This document shows, one piece after another, positions 8,368-16,855 of a stretch of 64,000 nucleotides of DNA. The notes below the pieces were generated by a model that saw only the letters and a program-made list of their open reading frames with translations, had not been told where the DNA came from and did not search any database. The stretch's first letter is position 1; each line of letters starts with the position of its first letter. The translations under genes and the position numbers were made by a program. This DNA comes from Sphingopyxis sp. PAMC25046 (lineage in GTDB: Bacteria > Pseudomonadota > Alphaproteobacteria > Sphingomonadales > Sphingomonadaceae): NCBI RefSeq assembly GCF_004795895.1, contig NZ_CP039250.1:2666001-2730000 (forward strand). Reading direction: 5' to 3'.

Positions 8368-10493
8368 TTCATTCCCGCCTTCATCACCCGCGCATCGCTT
8401 GCCGCCGCGCCGCGCGCGTCGGCGAGCGGCAACCACAGGGTGAAATTGCTGCCCTTGCCCGGTTCGCTCGTCACCTCGATCGCCCCGCCCATCCCTTGCG
8501 CGAGCTGCAGCGCCTCGAACGCGCCGAGCCCGAACCCCGATTCCTTCGTCGACACGAAGGGCTTGAACAGCTCGTCGCGGACGAACTCGCGCGTCATGCC
8601 GCATCCCTGGTCGATCACGTCGATACGCACGCGTCCCTGCTCGGCGACCGCGACCACCTGAACCGGCGTGTCCGGCGCCGACGCGTCGATCGCGTTGGCG
8701 ACCAGATGCTGGACGATCTGCCGCACCGCGCCGGCTTCGGCCCACGCCGACAGGCCGGCCTGGCAGCCGACGAACAGCGCACGGCGCGGCCGCATTTCCG
8801 CGGCAACCTCGTTCAGCAGCGGTTCGACCAGCGTGCGGCCCGGCTCGGCGGCCGGCCCGCGCTCGCGCGGCGACAAGCGGACGAGCAGGTCGCTCAGCCG
8901 CCCCGCCGAAATCTTCAGCGTCTGCGTCATGTCGGCGCGAAACTCGGGTTTGTCGGCGTGACGTTCGGCGTTGCGCGCAAGCAGCGACAATTGGCTCGCC
9001 AAATTCTTGATGTCATGCATGATGAAGGCAAAGCGGCGGTTGAATTCATCGAAGCGCCGCGCCTCGGACAAGGCCTGTTGGCTCTGCGATTCGGCGAGGT
9101 AGCTCGCCGCCTGCTGCCCCGCGATGCGCAGCACATCGAGATCTTCCCAGTCGAGCGCCCGCGACATCGCCGGGCGGTGCAGCACCGCGATTGCGATCAT
9201 CCGCTGAAAATGCAGGACCGGCACCACGACCCAAGCGCGCGTGTCGGCGAGCAGCCAGTCGGGGATCGCCAGATCCACACCCGCCGGATGCTTGCCCGGA
9301 GCGCCTCGCCGTTCGGCGTCGAGGTCGACGATATGTTGCGTTTCCTGCAGCATGAAGGCCGAACGCAGCGACAGCCCGGCCTCTTCGCCCACGCCGCCCG
9401 GCCAATGCCATTGTTCGGCGACGCGAAAGCCGCCCGACGCGGCGGGCAGCATCAGCAAGGCGCCCGGGCTGCCGGTCAACTGGGCGAGCGCCTTGGCGAC
9501 GCGCCGATAGAGGTTGCGGTCGTCGTCGCCCCCCTCCCCCTTGGCGCCGTGCGCCAGCGTCGCGTTGAACCGCATCCACTCGGCGCGATAGTCGTAACGA
9601 TGCTCGAAGAAATGCTTGGAGATCATCACCGCGAGCCACGCGCGCGACCGCGCGGACGCCAGCATCAGGCCTCCCGCGCCCAGCGCGACCGCCAGCGAGA
9701 TTGCCTGCGCCAACTCGGCATAATCGCTCCCGACCGCGCGCGCGACCGCACCGGTCAGCGCGATCAGGATCAGATAGGCGGCGGCGCCCAGCAGGATCAG
9801 CGATCGCGTCGCCGCCGCGCGCGACAGCCGCATCCGCTCGCGGCCGATGTCCATCGCCGCGACGATATGGATCGGTACGGTGAGCAGCGCGACGGCGGGC
9901 AACAACGCGATCAGCGTCGAGGCCTTCGTTCCCGTCAGCGCGCCGATCAGCTGGACGTTGAGTTCATAGGCCCACAGCATGGCGAAACCGCCCGCGACCG
10001 CCAGCACCGGCATCCGTAACCCGCCGCTCGCGCGGCGGACGGCGCCGTCGATGATCAGCAACCCGCCTATCGCGACGATCATCGCGGTAAAGGTCAGCGT
10101 CGGCTTCATCCATGGCGCCGCGGCCGCGCCCGCGCGCAGGTGCGCTACCGCGCCGAGCAGGAAGGCGAGGAGGCAGATCGTCGCGAGCATGCGCAGGATC
10201 AGGCGGAGCGGCCGCGGCATCGGCGCGCGCGGCGACCAGAATGTCGCGCCGAGCCAGCCGAGCATCGCTCCGTCGCGGATCATCTGCACGACCAGCGCCT
10301 CCGACGATCCGGGCGAAAAGATCGTCAGCGCCGCGCACCACAGCGCGGTCGCCGCCGCCACCAGCACCTGCCAACGCGGCGCGGGCATCAACGCCGCCAT
10401 GCGCGCGCGCGACCGCATCAGGAGCCACAAGGTAGCGCCCGAAAAGCCCGCCAGCGCCGCGACGCACAGGATGTACGACAGGGTCGCGAGCAC
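8364..10493 (-). CDS. prsK: XrtA/PEP-CTERM system sensor histidine kinase PrsK
   Basis: 709 aa with a GTG start (the neighbouring gene stops two bases upstream). The first ~290 residues form about 8-9 membrane helices (LSYILCVAALAGFSGATLWL onward). A GAF-like region (about 320-480) precedes the kinase core: H-box FAFIMHDIKNLASQLSLLAR with phospho-acceptor His, N-box HLVANAIDASAP, G1 DVIDQGCGM and G2 GFGLGAFEA. This arrangement of a multi-spanning N-terminus, GAF and HDIKN box is characteristic of PrsK, the partner of PrsR. It probably senses envelope or polysaccharide state; the ligand is unknown. Confidence 0.9.
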   Translation of the reverse strand: MLATLSYILCVAALAGFSGATLWLLMRSRARMAALMPAPRWQVLVAAATALWCAALTIFSPGSSEALVVQMIRDGAMLGWLGATFWSPRAPMPRPLRLILRMLATICLLAFLLGAVAHLRAGAAAAPWMKPTLTFTAMIVAIGGLLIIDGAVRRASGGLRMPVLAVAGGFAMLWAYELNVQLIGALTGTKASTLIALLPAVALLTVPIHIVAAMDIGRERMRLSRAAATRSLILLGAAAYLILIALTGAVARAVGSDYAELAQAISLAVALGAGGLMLASARSRAWLAVMISKHFFEHRYDYRAEWMRFNATLAHGAKGEGGDDDRNLYRRVAKALAQLTGSPGALLMLPAASGGFRVAEQWHWPGGVGEEAGLSLRSAFMLQETQHIVDLDAERRGAPGKHPAGVDLAIPDWLLADTRAWVVVPVLHFQRMIAIAVLHRPAMSRALDWEDLDVLRIAGQQAASYLAESQSQQALSEARRFDEFNRRFAFIMHDIKNLASQLSLLARNAERHADKPEFRADMTQTLKISAGRLSDLLVRLSPRERGPAAEPGRTLVEPLLNEVAAEMRPRRALFVGCQAGLSAWAEAGAVRQIVQHLVANAIDASAPDTPVQVVAVAEQGRVRIDVIDQGCGMTREFVRDELFKPFVSTKESGFGLGAFEALQLAQGMGGAIEVTSEPGKGSNFTLWLPLADARGAAASDARVMKAGMK

Positions 10494-10494
10494 G

Positions 10495-11883
10495 CTAGCG
10501 CGCTCCCTCCGGCCACAGCACGACGCGTACCGTCTGGAGCAGGATCAGGAGGTCGAGAAAAGGCGAGTAGTTTTTGGCGTAATAAAGGTCATATTCCAGC
10601 TTCACGCGCGCGTCCTCGACCGACGCGCCATAGGGATAGTTGATCTGCGCCCAGCCGGTCAGGCCGGGCTTCACCATGTGGCGCTCGGCATAATAGGGAA
10701 GCTTCTTTTCCAGTTCCTCGACGAAACTCGGCCGTTCGGGGCGCGGCCCGACGAAGCTCATGTCGCCCTTCAGCACGCACCAGGTCTGCGGCAGTTCGTC
10801 GATGCGCAGTTTGCGGATGATCCGCCCGACGCGGGTGACGCGCGGATCATTCTCGCTCGCCCACACCGCCTTGCCCGATGCTTCGGCATCGGTCCGCATC
10901 GAACGGATCTTGAAGATGTCGTAGGGCTCGCCGAACAGGCCGACGCGCGGCTGGCGGTAAAAGACCGGCCCGCGGCTGTCGAGCACGACTGCGATCCCGG
11001 CGACGATGATCAGCGGGAGCCCCACGACGAGCACGATCAGGCTGGCGAGGATGTCGAACAGGCGCTTGCCGACCTTCGAAATCCGCTGCCCCGCCGAAAA
11101 GCCGTCGGAAAAGATGAGGCCGCTCGGGTTGGTGGTCGCCAGGTCCACGCGCCCCGTCTCGCGCTCGATGAAACTCGCGATGTCGTTGACATGCACCCCC
11201 GTCGTCTTGACGCGGAGCAGGTCGCCCAGCGGCAATGCATTGCGCCGCTCCTCGAGCGCGAGCACGACCTCGCCCGCGCGCAGCATCACGACATGGTCTG
11301 AAAGATTGGTGATCGCCTCGCGCGGAACAGCCCCCGGCACCGTCTTCTCGTTCGCGCTCATTGCGACGAAGCCGACCATTTCGAGCCCGCTTCCCGGCGC
11401 ATCGGCGAGCGCCGCGAGCCGCGCCGCGCGCGGTCCGGCGCCGAGCACCAGGATGCGGCGGCGAAAGGCTTCGGTCCCCGCCGACTGCGTCAGCGCAAGA
11501 CGGATCACGAACAGGGCGCCGATCGCAAAAACCATCGCATAAAGGCTGTTCGCGCGCCACAGCGTCGCCGTCGGCAAAAGGAACCCCAGCACCGAGAGAA
11601 AGATCACGCCGAGCGAAATGGCGGCGAGCAGGCGCGCGGTCGCAAAACGCATCGAGCGCAGCCCCTCGTTCCCGTACATCCCGGTCGCCATCATCGCGAG
11701 CGAGTTGGAAACGCCGAAGGTCAAAAGCGGCAGCCAGCGGCTCGCGAGCGGCCCCGCATCGAACCCCGCCTGATGCGCATAGAGATGCCACGCGCCCTCG
11801 GCCGAGCCGAGCAGCGCGAAAAATTCAATCAGCGCCAGCCAGACGACGGCGTGCGGGACATAATGTTTGAACAGCCGGAACAT
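10495..11883 (-). CDS. PEP-CTERM-system sugar transferase (undecaprenyl-phosphate glycosyl-1-phosphate transferase)
   Basis: 462 aa. The N-terminal half has several membrane helices plus a nucleotide-binding fold (RRRILVLGAGPRAARLAALAD). The C-terminal third is the bacterial sugar transferase domain: KRLFDILASLIVLVVGLPLI (membrane anchor), GPVFYRQPRVGLFGEPYDIFK, RKLRIDELPQTWCVLKGDMS (the catalytic DE pair) and FVGPRPERPSFVEELE. It starts exopolysaccharide repeat-unit synthesis by loading the first sugar phosphate onto undecaprenyl phosphate. Architecture and the PrsK/PrsR neighbours fit the TIGR03013-type enzyme of exosortase loci. ATG 11883 is chosen because it starts at the membrane domain; an upstream in-frame codon (11913) would add ten residues. 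Confidence 0.92.
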   Translation of the reverse strand: MFRLFKHYVPHAVVWLALIEFFALLGSAEGAWHLYAHQAGFDAGPLASRWLPLLTFGVSNSLAMMATGMYGNEGLRSMRFATARLLAAISLGVIFLSVLGFLLPTATLWRANSLYAMVFAIGALFVIRLALTQSAGTEAFRRRILVLGAGPRAARLAALADAPGSGLEMVGFVAMSANEKTVPGAVPREAITNLSDHVVMLRAGEVVLALEERRNALPLGDLLRVKTTGVHVNDIASFIERETGRVDLATTNPSGLIFSDGFSAGQRISKVGKRLFDILASLIVLVVGLPLIIVAGIAVVLDSRGPVFYRQPRVGLFGEPYDIFKIRSMRTDAEASGKAVWASENDPRVTRVGRIIRKLRIDELPQTWCVLKGDMSFVGPRPERPSFVEELEKKLPYYAERHMVKPGLTGWAQINYPYGASVEDARVKLEYDLYYAKNYSPFLDLLILLQTVRVVLWPEGAR

Positions 11884-12008
11884 GGAAAAATCGCAAACCT
11901 TTCGCGGGCGCAATACTACATCCGAGGCGTCAACTGTCGGTTAATTTTACACTCACCCATCGCATCATCCTGTGTCTTTTCCTTCATATCGTGCGATAGG
12001 CCGATCGC

Positions 12009-13043
12009 ATGAGCACCATGATCCAGCCCGTCATCTTGTGCGGCGGCGCAGGCACGCGCCTGTGGCCCGAATCGCGCGGCACCCGCGCCAAGCAGTTCCT
12101 GCTGCTGCACGGCCAGCGCAGCCTGTTCCGCCAGACCGTCGAGCGCACCCCTGCGGGTCCCGCTTTCCTGCCGCCCGTCGTGCTGTGCGGCGACGGCCAT
12201 GTCGCGATGGTGCGCGAACAGATGGGCGACCGCGAAGAGACGCTCCTCGTCGAGCCGATGCCGCGCAACACCGCCGCCGCGATCGCCCTAGCCGTCGCAC
12301 AGGCTGACGCCGACACGCTGCTGCTCGTGATGCCGAGCGACCATGTCATCGCCGACGTCCCCGCCTTTCACGCCGCGATCGCCAAGGGAGTGCGCCTCGC
12401 GCAGCAGGACTGGATCGTCACCTTCGGTATCACCCCCGACAGCCCCGAAACCGGCTTCGGCTACATCGCTGCGGGCGAAGCGCTCGGCGAGGACGGGTTC
12501 GCGGTCGACCGTTTCGTCGAAAAGCCCCCGCTCGCCGATGCCGAAGCGATGCTCGCGGCGGGCGGATATAGCTGGAATGCCGGTATCTTCCTGTTCCGCG
12601 CCGCGCGAATGCGCGACGCGATGCTCACCCATTGCCGGGCGATCTTCGAAGCGGCCGACAGGGCGATTGCCGCCGGAATGCGCGACGGTGACGCGCTCTA
12701 TGCCGACGCCATCGAATTCGCGAAGGCGCCGTCGGACTCGATCGACTATGCCGTGATGGAAAAGGATGATCGCGTCGCGGTCGTCCCGGTCGCGATGGGC
12801 TGGTCCGACCTCGGCTGCTGGCACACGATCCACGCCCTCGCCGAAAAGGATGCCGCCGACAATGCGGTCACCGGCGACGCCTTTCTCCACGACAGCCGCG
12901 GCAACCTCGTCCGCGCCGGCGACAAGCGCGTGTCGATCCTCGGCATGGACAATATTGCGGTGATCGTCGACGGCGACGACATTTTGGTCATTCCGCTCGA
13001 ACGCTCGCAGGAAGTCCGCGCTGCCGCCAAGGCGCGCGAATAG
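12009..13043 (+). CDS. manC: Mannose-1-phosphate guanylyltransferase (GDP-mannose pyrophosphorylase)
   Basis: 344 aa. Nucleotidyltransferase signature at the N-terminus (PVILCGGAGTRLWPESR) with the pyrophosphorylase Lys in TRAKQFLLLHG, the sugar-binding FVEKPPLADAEAM near residue 170, and GWSDLGCWHTIH. Only the transferase domain is present; there is no C-terminal phosphomannose-isomerase domain as in bifunctional AlgA-type proteins. Makes GDP-mannose from mannose-1-phosphate and GTP for polysaccharide or glycan synthesis. Divergent from the exopolysaccharide sugar-transferase operon, so it likely supplies that pathway's precursor. Confidence 0.92.
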   Translation: MSTMIQPVILCGGAGTRLWPESRGTRAKQFLLLHGQRSLFRQTVERTPAGPAFLPPVVLCGDGHVAMVREQMGDREETLLVEPMPRNTAAAIALAVAQADADTLLLVMPSDHVIADVPAFHAAIAKGVRLAQQDWIVTFGITPDSPETGFGYIAAGEALGEDGFAVDRFVEKPPLADAEAMLAAGGYSWNAGIFLFRAARMRDAMLTHCRAIFEAADRAIAAGMRDGDALYADAIEFAKAPSDSIDYAVMEKDDRVAVVPVAMGWSDLGCWHTIHALAEKDAADNAVTGDAFLHDSRGNLVRAGDKRVSILGMDNIAVIVDGDDILVIPLERSQEVRAAAKARE

Positions 13044-13047
13044 GCCA

Positions 13048-13779
13048 ATGCGATCACACCGTTTCGCTGACGCCCCGCTCGGGCTGCTCGATCATCATCC
13101 GCACGAACTGCGCGCGCGCCACTGCCACGACGACGCCTTCGTCGCCGTGGTGCTCGAGGGCGGCTATCAGGAAGCGGGCGACGAAGGGCGTTTCGATGTC
13201 CGCCCCGGCGATGCGCTGATCCACCATCCGTTCGAATCGCATCTCGACCGCGTCGAGGCGAAGGGCGCGCGCGTCCTCGTGCTGGGCCTGCCCGCCGAAC
13301 TGGCGGCGACGCCGCATGTTCGCGGCCGCGTCGGCGATCCCGACGCGCTCGTCCGGATCGCCGCGCGCGACCCGCAGGCGGCGGCGGCCGCCTTCGCCGA
13401 GCAATTTGCCGCCACCCCCGACGCCGCGCTCGACTGGCCCGATCTGCTCGCGCGCGACCTCTGCGGCCACGCGCCCATCCGGCTCGGCGAATGGGCCGAG
13501 CGCACGGGCGTGCGCGCCGAAACATTGAGCCGCGGCTTTCGCGCCGCCTATGGCTGCACCCCCAAGGCGTTTCGCGCCGACGCCCGCGCCCGCGCCGCGC
13601 TCGCGGCGATCCGCGCAGGCGGCGAGCCGCTCTCCGATATCGCACACCGCCTCCATTTCACCGACCAGGCGCATATGACGCATGCGGTCGCGCGGCTCAG
13701 CGGCGCGACGCCAGGCGCGTGGCGGCGCAAGGTGCCCGACGTCAAATCGATACAAGACACGGCCGACCTAGGCGTGTAG
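13048..13779 (+). CDS. AraC-family regulator with cupin sensor domain
   Basis: 243 aa, starting 4 bp after the manC stop, so probably cotranscribed. The N-terminal ~100 residues form a cupin (HELRARHCHDDAFVAVVLEG, DVRPGDALIHHPFESH). The C-terminal ~100 residues carry two HTH motifs of the AraC type (LGEWAERTGVRAETLSRGFRAAYGCTPKAFR; plus ISDIAHRLHFTDQAHMTHA-like helix near the end). It binds a small molecule in the cupin and regulates transcription. Target unknown; the neighbours suggest manC or the DUF885 gene downstream. Confidence 0.88.
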   Translation: MRSHRFADAPLGLLDHHPHELRARHCHDDAFVAVVLEGGYQEAGDEGRFDVRPGDALIHHPFESHLDRVEAKGARVLVLGLPAELAATPHVRGRVGDPDALVRIAARDPQAAAAAFAEQFAATPDAALDWPDLLARDLCGHAPIRLGEWAERTGVRAETLSRGFRAAYGCTPKAFRADARARAALAAIRAGGEPLSDIAHRLHFTDQAHMTHAVARLSGATPGAWRRKVPDVKSIQDTADLGV

Positions 13780-13811
13780 CAACCGGGCAACACACCTCGC
13801 TGGAGACCATC

Positions 13812-15641
13812 ATGCTCGACCGCCGCACCCTCATCGCCACCCTCGCCGCGACCTCCGCGCTCGCAGGCATCCGAAATCCCGCCGCCGCGCTGACGGCCCG
13901 GACCGCAAGCGGCGAAGGCGCGAAGCTGACCGCGATCTACGATCGCTTCTACGATCGGATGGTCGACGAAAGCCCCGAATTCGCGACCGCGCTCGGGCTC
14001 GACAAGGACGCCCGCCTGCCGCTCAAGGCGAAACTCGACGACCGCTCGCCGGCGGGAATCAAGCAGAGCCACCAGCTCTATCGCGACGGCCTCGCCGAAC
14101 TCAAAAAGATCGACGCGTCAAAGCTGTCGGGCATGGATCTCGTCAACTACGAAACCTTCCGCGGCCCGTGGGAGCATTCCGTCAAGGCGTATGACACCTT
14201 CGATTATGGCCTTCACAGCTGGCCCGAACCGCATCCGGTTACGCAATTGAGCGGCACCTACCGCTCGATCCCCGATTTCCTGATCAACCAGCACAGCATC
14301 GCGAACGCCGCCGATGCCGAGGCCTATCTCGCGCGCTGCGCCGATTTCGCGGTGCAACTCGACAACGAGACCGGGCGCATCAAGGCCGATCATGCGGGCG
14401 GCATCATCCCCCCCGATTTCGTCATCGACCGCACGCTCGGCCAGTTCGACCGCATCTGGGCGCCCGCGCCCGACGCCAACGGGCTGACGAAGAATCTCGC
14501 CGCAAAGACGAAGGATATTCCCGGCGACTGGGCGAAACGCTGCGCCGCGATCGTCGAAGGCAAAATCTATCCCGCGATGCGCCGTCAGGCCGAGGAACTC
14601 CGCGCCGCGCGCCCGCGCGCGACGCACGATGCCGGCGTCTGGCGCCTGCCGAAGGGCGACGAATATTACGCCTATGCGCTGCGTTACGCGACGACGACGG
14701 GCATGTCGGCCGAGGAGGTGCACAAGCTCGGCCTCGACCGCGTCGCCGATTTGAGCGCGCGCGCCGACGCGATCTTCAAGGCGCAGGGCATGACCAAGGG
14801 GACGGTCTCCGAACGGATGCGCGCGCTCGGCAAGGACCCGCGCTTCCTCTACCCCAACACCGACGAGGGCAAGGCGAAGCTGATCGCCGAACTCAACGCC
14901 CAGATGCAGGCGATCCAGGCGCGCCTTCCCGAAGCCTTCGGCCGCCTGCCCAAGGCGAAGGTAGAGATCCGCCGCGTCCCCGCCGACATCGAGGATGGCG
15001 CGACCGGCGGCTATTACCAGATCCCCGCGCTCGACGGCTCGCGCCCCGGCGCTTATTATATCAACCTCCGCGACACCGCCGAAAATCCGAGCTGGACGCT
15101 GCCCACGCTCACCTATCACGAAGCGTCGCCCGGCCATCACCACCAGATCGCGCTCGCGCAGGAGGCCGAGGGTATTCCCCGCCTCCGCCGCCTCCCCGCC
15201 TACTCGGTCTATACCGAAGGCTGGGGCCTCTACGCGGAACAGCTCGCCGACGAGATGGGCGTCTATGAAAACGACCCGTGGGGCCGCCTCGGCTATCTGC
15301 AATCCTATATGTTCCGCGCCGCGCGGCTCGTCGCCGACACCGGCCTCCACCACTATAAATGGACGCGCGAGAAGGCGATCCAATATTATAACGAGACGCT
15401 GGGCACCCCCGAACCGTCGAACATCACCGAGATCGAGCGCTATTGCGTGTGGCCGGGCCAGGCGACGAGCTACATGGTCGGCCAGACGAGCTGGGTCCGC
15501 ATCCGCGAACAGGCAAAGGCCGCGCTCGGCGACAAGTTCGACCTGCGCGCTTTCCACGACACCGCGCTCGCGGCCGGCGCGATGCCGATCGAGGTGCTCG
15601 AATCGGTGATTACCCGCTGGACCGCGGCGCAAAAGGCCTGA
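13812..15641 (+). CDS. DUF885 family putative metallo-hydrolase, exported
   Basis: 609 aa. The N-terminus carries a twin-arginine-like signal (MLDRRTLIATLAATSALAG). DUF885 hallmarks include the metal-binding motif TYHEASPGHHHQIALA (about residue 440), then YTEGWGLYAEQLADEMG. DUF885 proteins resemble gluzincin-type peptidases and are abundant as exported hydrolases in sphingomonads. ATG 13812 has GGAG six nt upstream. It ends just before a strong bidirectional terminator shared with the convergent L,D-transpeptidase gene. Activity is inferred from the motif only. Confidence 0.9.
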   Translation: MLDRRTLIATLAATSALAGIRNPAAALTARTASGEGAKLTAIYDRFYDRMVDESPEFATALGLDKDARLPLKAKLDDRSPAGIKQSHQLYRDGLAELKKIDASKLSGMDLVNYETFRGPWEHSVKAYDTFDYGLHSWPEPHPVTQLSGTYRSIPDFLINQHSIANAADAEAYLARCADFAVQLDNETGRIKADHAGGIIPPDFVIDRTLGQFDRIWAPAPDANGLTKNLAAKTKDIPGDWAKRCAAIVEGKIYPAMRRQAEELRAARPRATHDAGVWRLPKGDEYYAYALRYATTTGMSAEEVHKLGLDRVADLSARADAIFKAQGMTKGTVSERMRALGKDPRFLYPNTDEGKAKLIAELNAQMQAIQARLPEAFGRLPKAKVEIRRVPADIEDGATGGYYQIPALDGSRPGAYYINLRDTAENPSWTLPTLTYHEASPGHHHQIALAQEAEGIPRLRRLPAYSVYTEGWGLYAEQLADEMGVYENDPWGRLGYLQSYMFRAARLVADTGLHHYKWTREKAIQYYNETLGTPEPSNITEIERYCVWPGQATSYMVGQTSWVRIREQAKAALGDKFDLRAFHDTALAAGAMPIEVLESVITRWTAAQKA

Positions 15642-15649
15642 TCCCACGA

Positions 15650-15685
15650 AAAACCCTTCGCCTGCGCGAACAGGCGAAGGGTTTT
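15650..15685. terminator. Bidirectional rho-independent terminator
   Basis: Perfect 15-bp inverted repeat: AAAACCCTTCGCCTG (15650-15664), 6-nt loop, CAGGCGAAGGGTTTT (15671-15685). The A-run on one side and T-run on the other fit termination in both directions, between the convergent DUF885 and L,D-transpeptidase genes. Confidence 0.9.
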
Positions 15686-15699
15686 CGCGGCCGCTCGCT

Positions 15700-16764
15700 C
15701 TAATTCTGAAAGATCGCCGGCGTTCCGGGTTTGACCATCTGCGCGACGCGCGCGGCGTCCCAATTGGTCAGCCGGACGCAACCATGGCTCTCCGCGCGCC
15801 CTATCGTATGCGGTTCGCTCGTTCCGTGAATGCCGTAATGCGGTTTGCTGAGATCGATCCACACGACGCCGACCGGGCTGTTCGGGCCGGGTTGCAGCAA
15901 CTTCGCCTCCTTGTTGTCGCTCACATCCCAGAACAGCTTGGGATTATAGTGGAAGTCGGGGTTGCGGCTGACGCCCTTTATCTCCCATTTCCCGATCGGC
16001 AGCGGGTCGTGGCGGCTTCCCATCGTCGCGGGGAATTGCCCCACGAGCCGGTCGGCGTCGTCATAGACTTTCAAGACGCCCTCCGATTTGTCGACGACGA
16101 TCTTCGCGGCGGCAAGCTGCTCGGGCGCGACGCCCAGCCGTTCGAGCGTGCCGTTCCAGCCGCGCGGGTCGTCCCCCGTTTTCGGCACATCGACATCGGG
16201 GATGTTCGGAACGCGAAAGGGCCGCCCCGCGCCGACCAGCGTCGACGGGCTGTTGAGCGCGACCAGCGTCTCGGGCGTCGTATGAAACCGTTCGGCAAGC
16301 GCTTCGGTCAGATTGCGATAGCCGAGCGCGGGCAATTTGGCCTGATCGGCGGCATCTTTCGGAAAGGCCGGAACGAACGGCCCTTTCGCGAAGCCCGCGG
16401 GGATGATGACCATCCGCGTCGCGGGAATATCGCGCCCCTGTTGCAGCGCCTCTTCGGTCGCCGCGTCGAGCTTCCCATTTTCTTCGAGTCCGCGCGCTTT
16501 CTGAAAGCCGCGCAGCGCGGCGACATAGGACGCCCCTTCCTTCCCGTCGATCACGCCGGGCGAGAAGCCGAGATGGTCGAGCAGGACCTGCGCACGAAGC
16601 GTCGGCGGCGCGTCGAAAGGCGCCGCGTCGGTCTCGGCATCCTCGAATCGCAAGCTGTCGGCGTCGGCCGCGACTGCCGCTTTGGGGTCGGTATCGGTAT
16701 CTTGGGGGGCTGAATTGCAGCCGGCAATCAACAGCAGGCACGGCAGAATGGGGGTGAGTTTCAA
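15700..16764 (-). CDS. L,D-transpeptidase (YkuD) with peptidoglycan-binding domain, lipoprotein
   Basis: 354 aa from a TTG start (16764) preceded by GGAGG at 8 nt; this start opens directly into a lipoprotein signal (LPCLLLIAGCNSAPQ). Order: lipobox, peptidoglycan-binding domain (residues about 45-105, LLDHLGFSPGVIDGKEGASY), a LysM-like stretch (AERFHTTPETLVALNSPST), then the YkuD catalytic domain (about 225-354) with HGTSEPHTIGRAESHGCVRL carrying the catalytic Cys. It forms 3-3 cross-links in peptidoglycan or attaches proteins to it, in the periplasm, anchored to a membrane. A longer open frame extends upstream but has no better start. Confidence 0.93.
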   Translation of the reverse strand: MKLTPILPCLLLIAGCNSAPQDTDTDPKAAVAADADSLRFEDAETDAAPFDAPPTLRAQVLLDHLGFSPGVIDGKEGASYVAALRGFQKARGLEENGKLDAATEEALQQGRDIPATRMVIIPAGFAKGPFVPAFPKDAADQAKLPALGYRNLTEALAERFHTTPETLVALNSPSTLVGAGRPFRVPNIPDVDVPKTGDDPRGWNGTLERLGVAPEQLAAAKIVVDKSEGVLKVYDDADRLVGQFPATMGSRHDPLPIGKWEIKGVSRNPDFHYNPKLFWDVSDNKEAKLLQPGPNSPVGVVWIDLSKPHYGIHGTSEPHTIGRAESHGCVRLTNWDAARVAQMVKPGTPAIFQN

Positions 16765-16810
16765 ATGCTGGTCCTCCCGGGTCGGGACAGGATCAACGGT
16801 CCGGCGCGCG

Positions 16811-16850
16811 AAAGGATGCGGGAACAGGCGACGCGGACGGATCCGCATCC
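16811..16850 (-). terminator. Possible weak terminator after the HD-GYP gene
   Basis: On the minus strand GGATGCGG (16850-16843) can pair with CCGCATCC (16821-16814), followed by TTT. The loop is long (21 nt) and the T-run short, so this is tentative. Confidence 0.3.
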
Positions 16851-16855
16851 CGCTT

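Noticed and set aside
11884-12008. Sigma-54 (-24/-12) promoter for the exopolysaccharide genes
   Set aside because: No TGGCAC-N5-TTGC match found on either strand in this divergent region.
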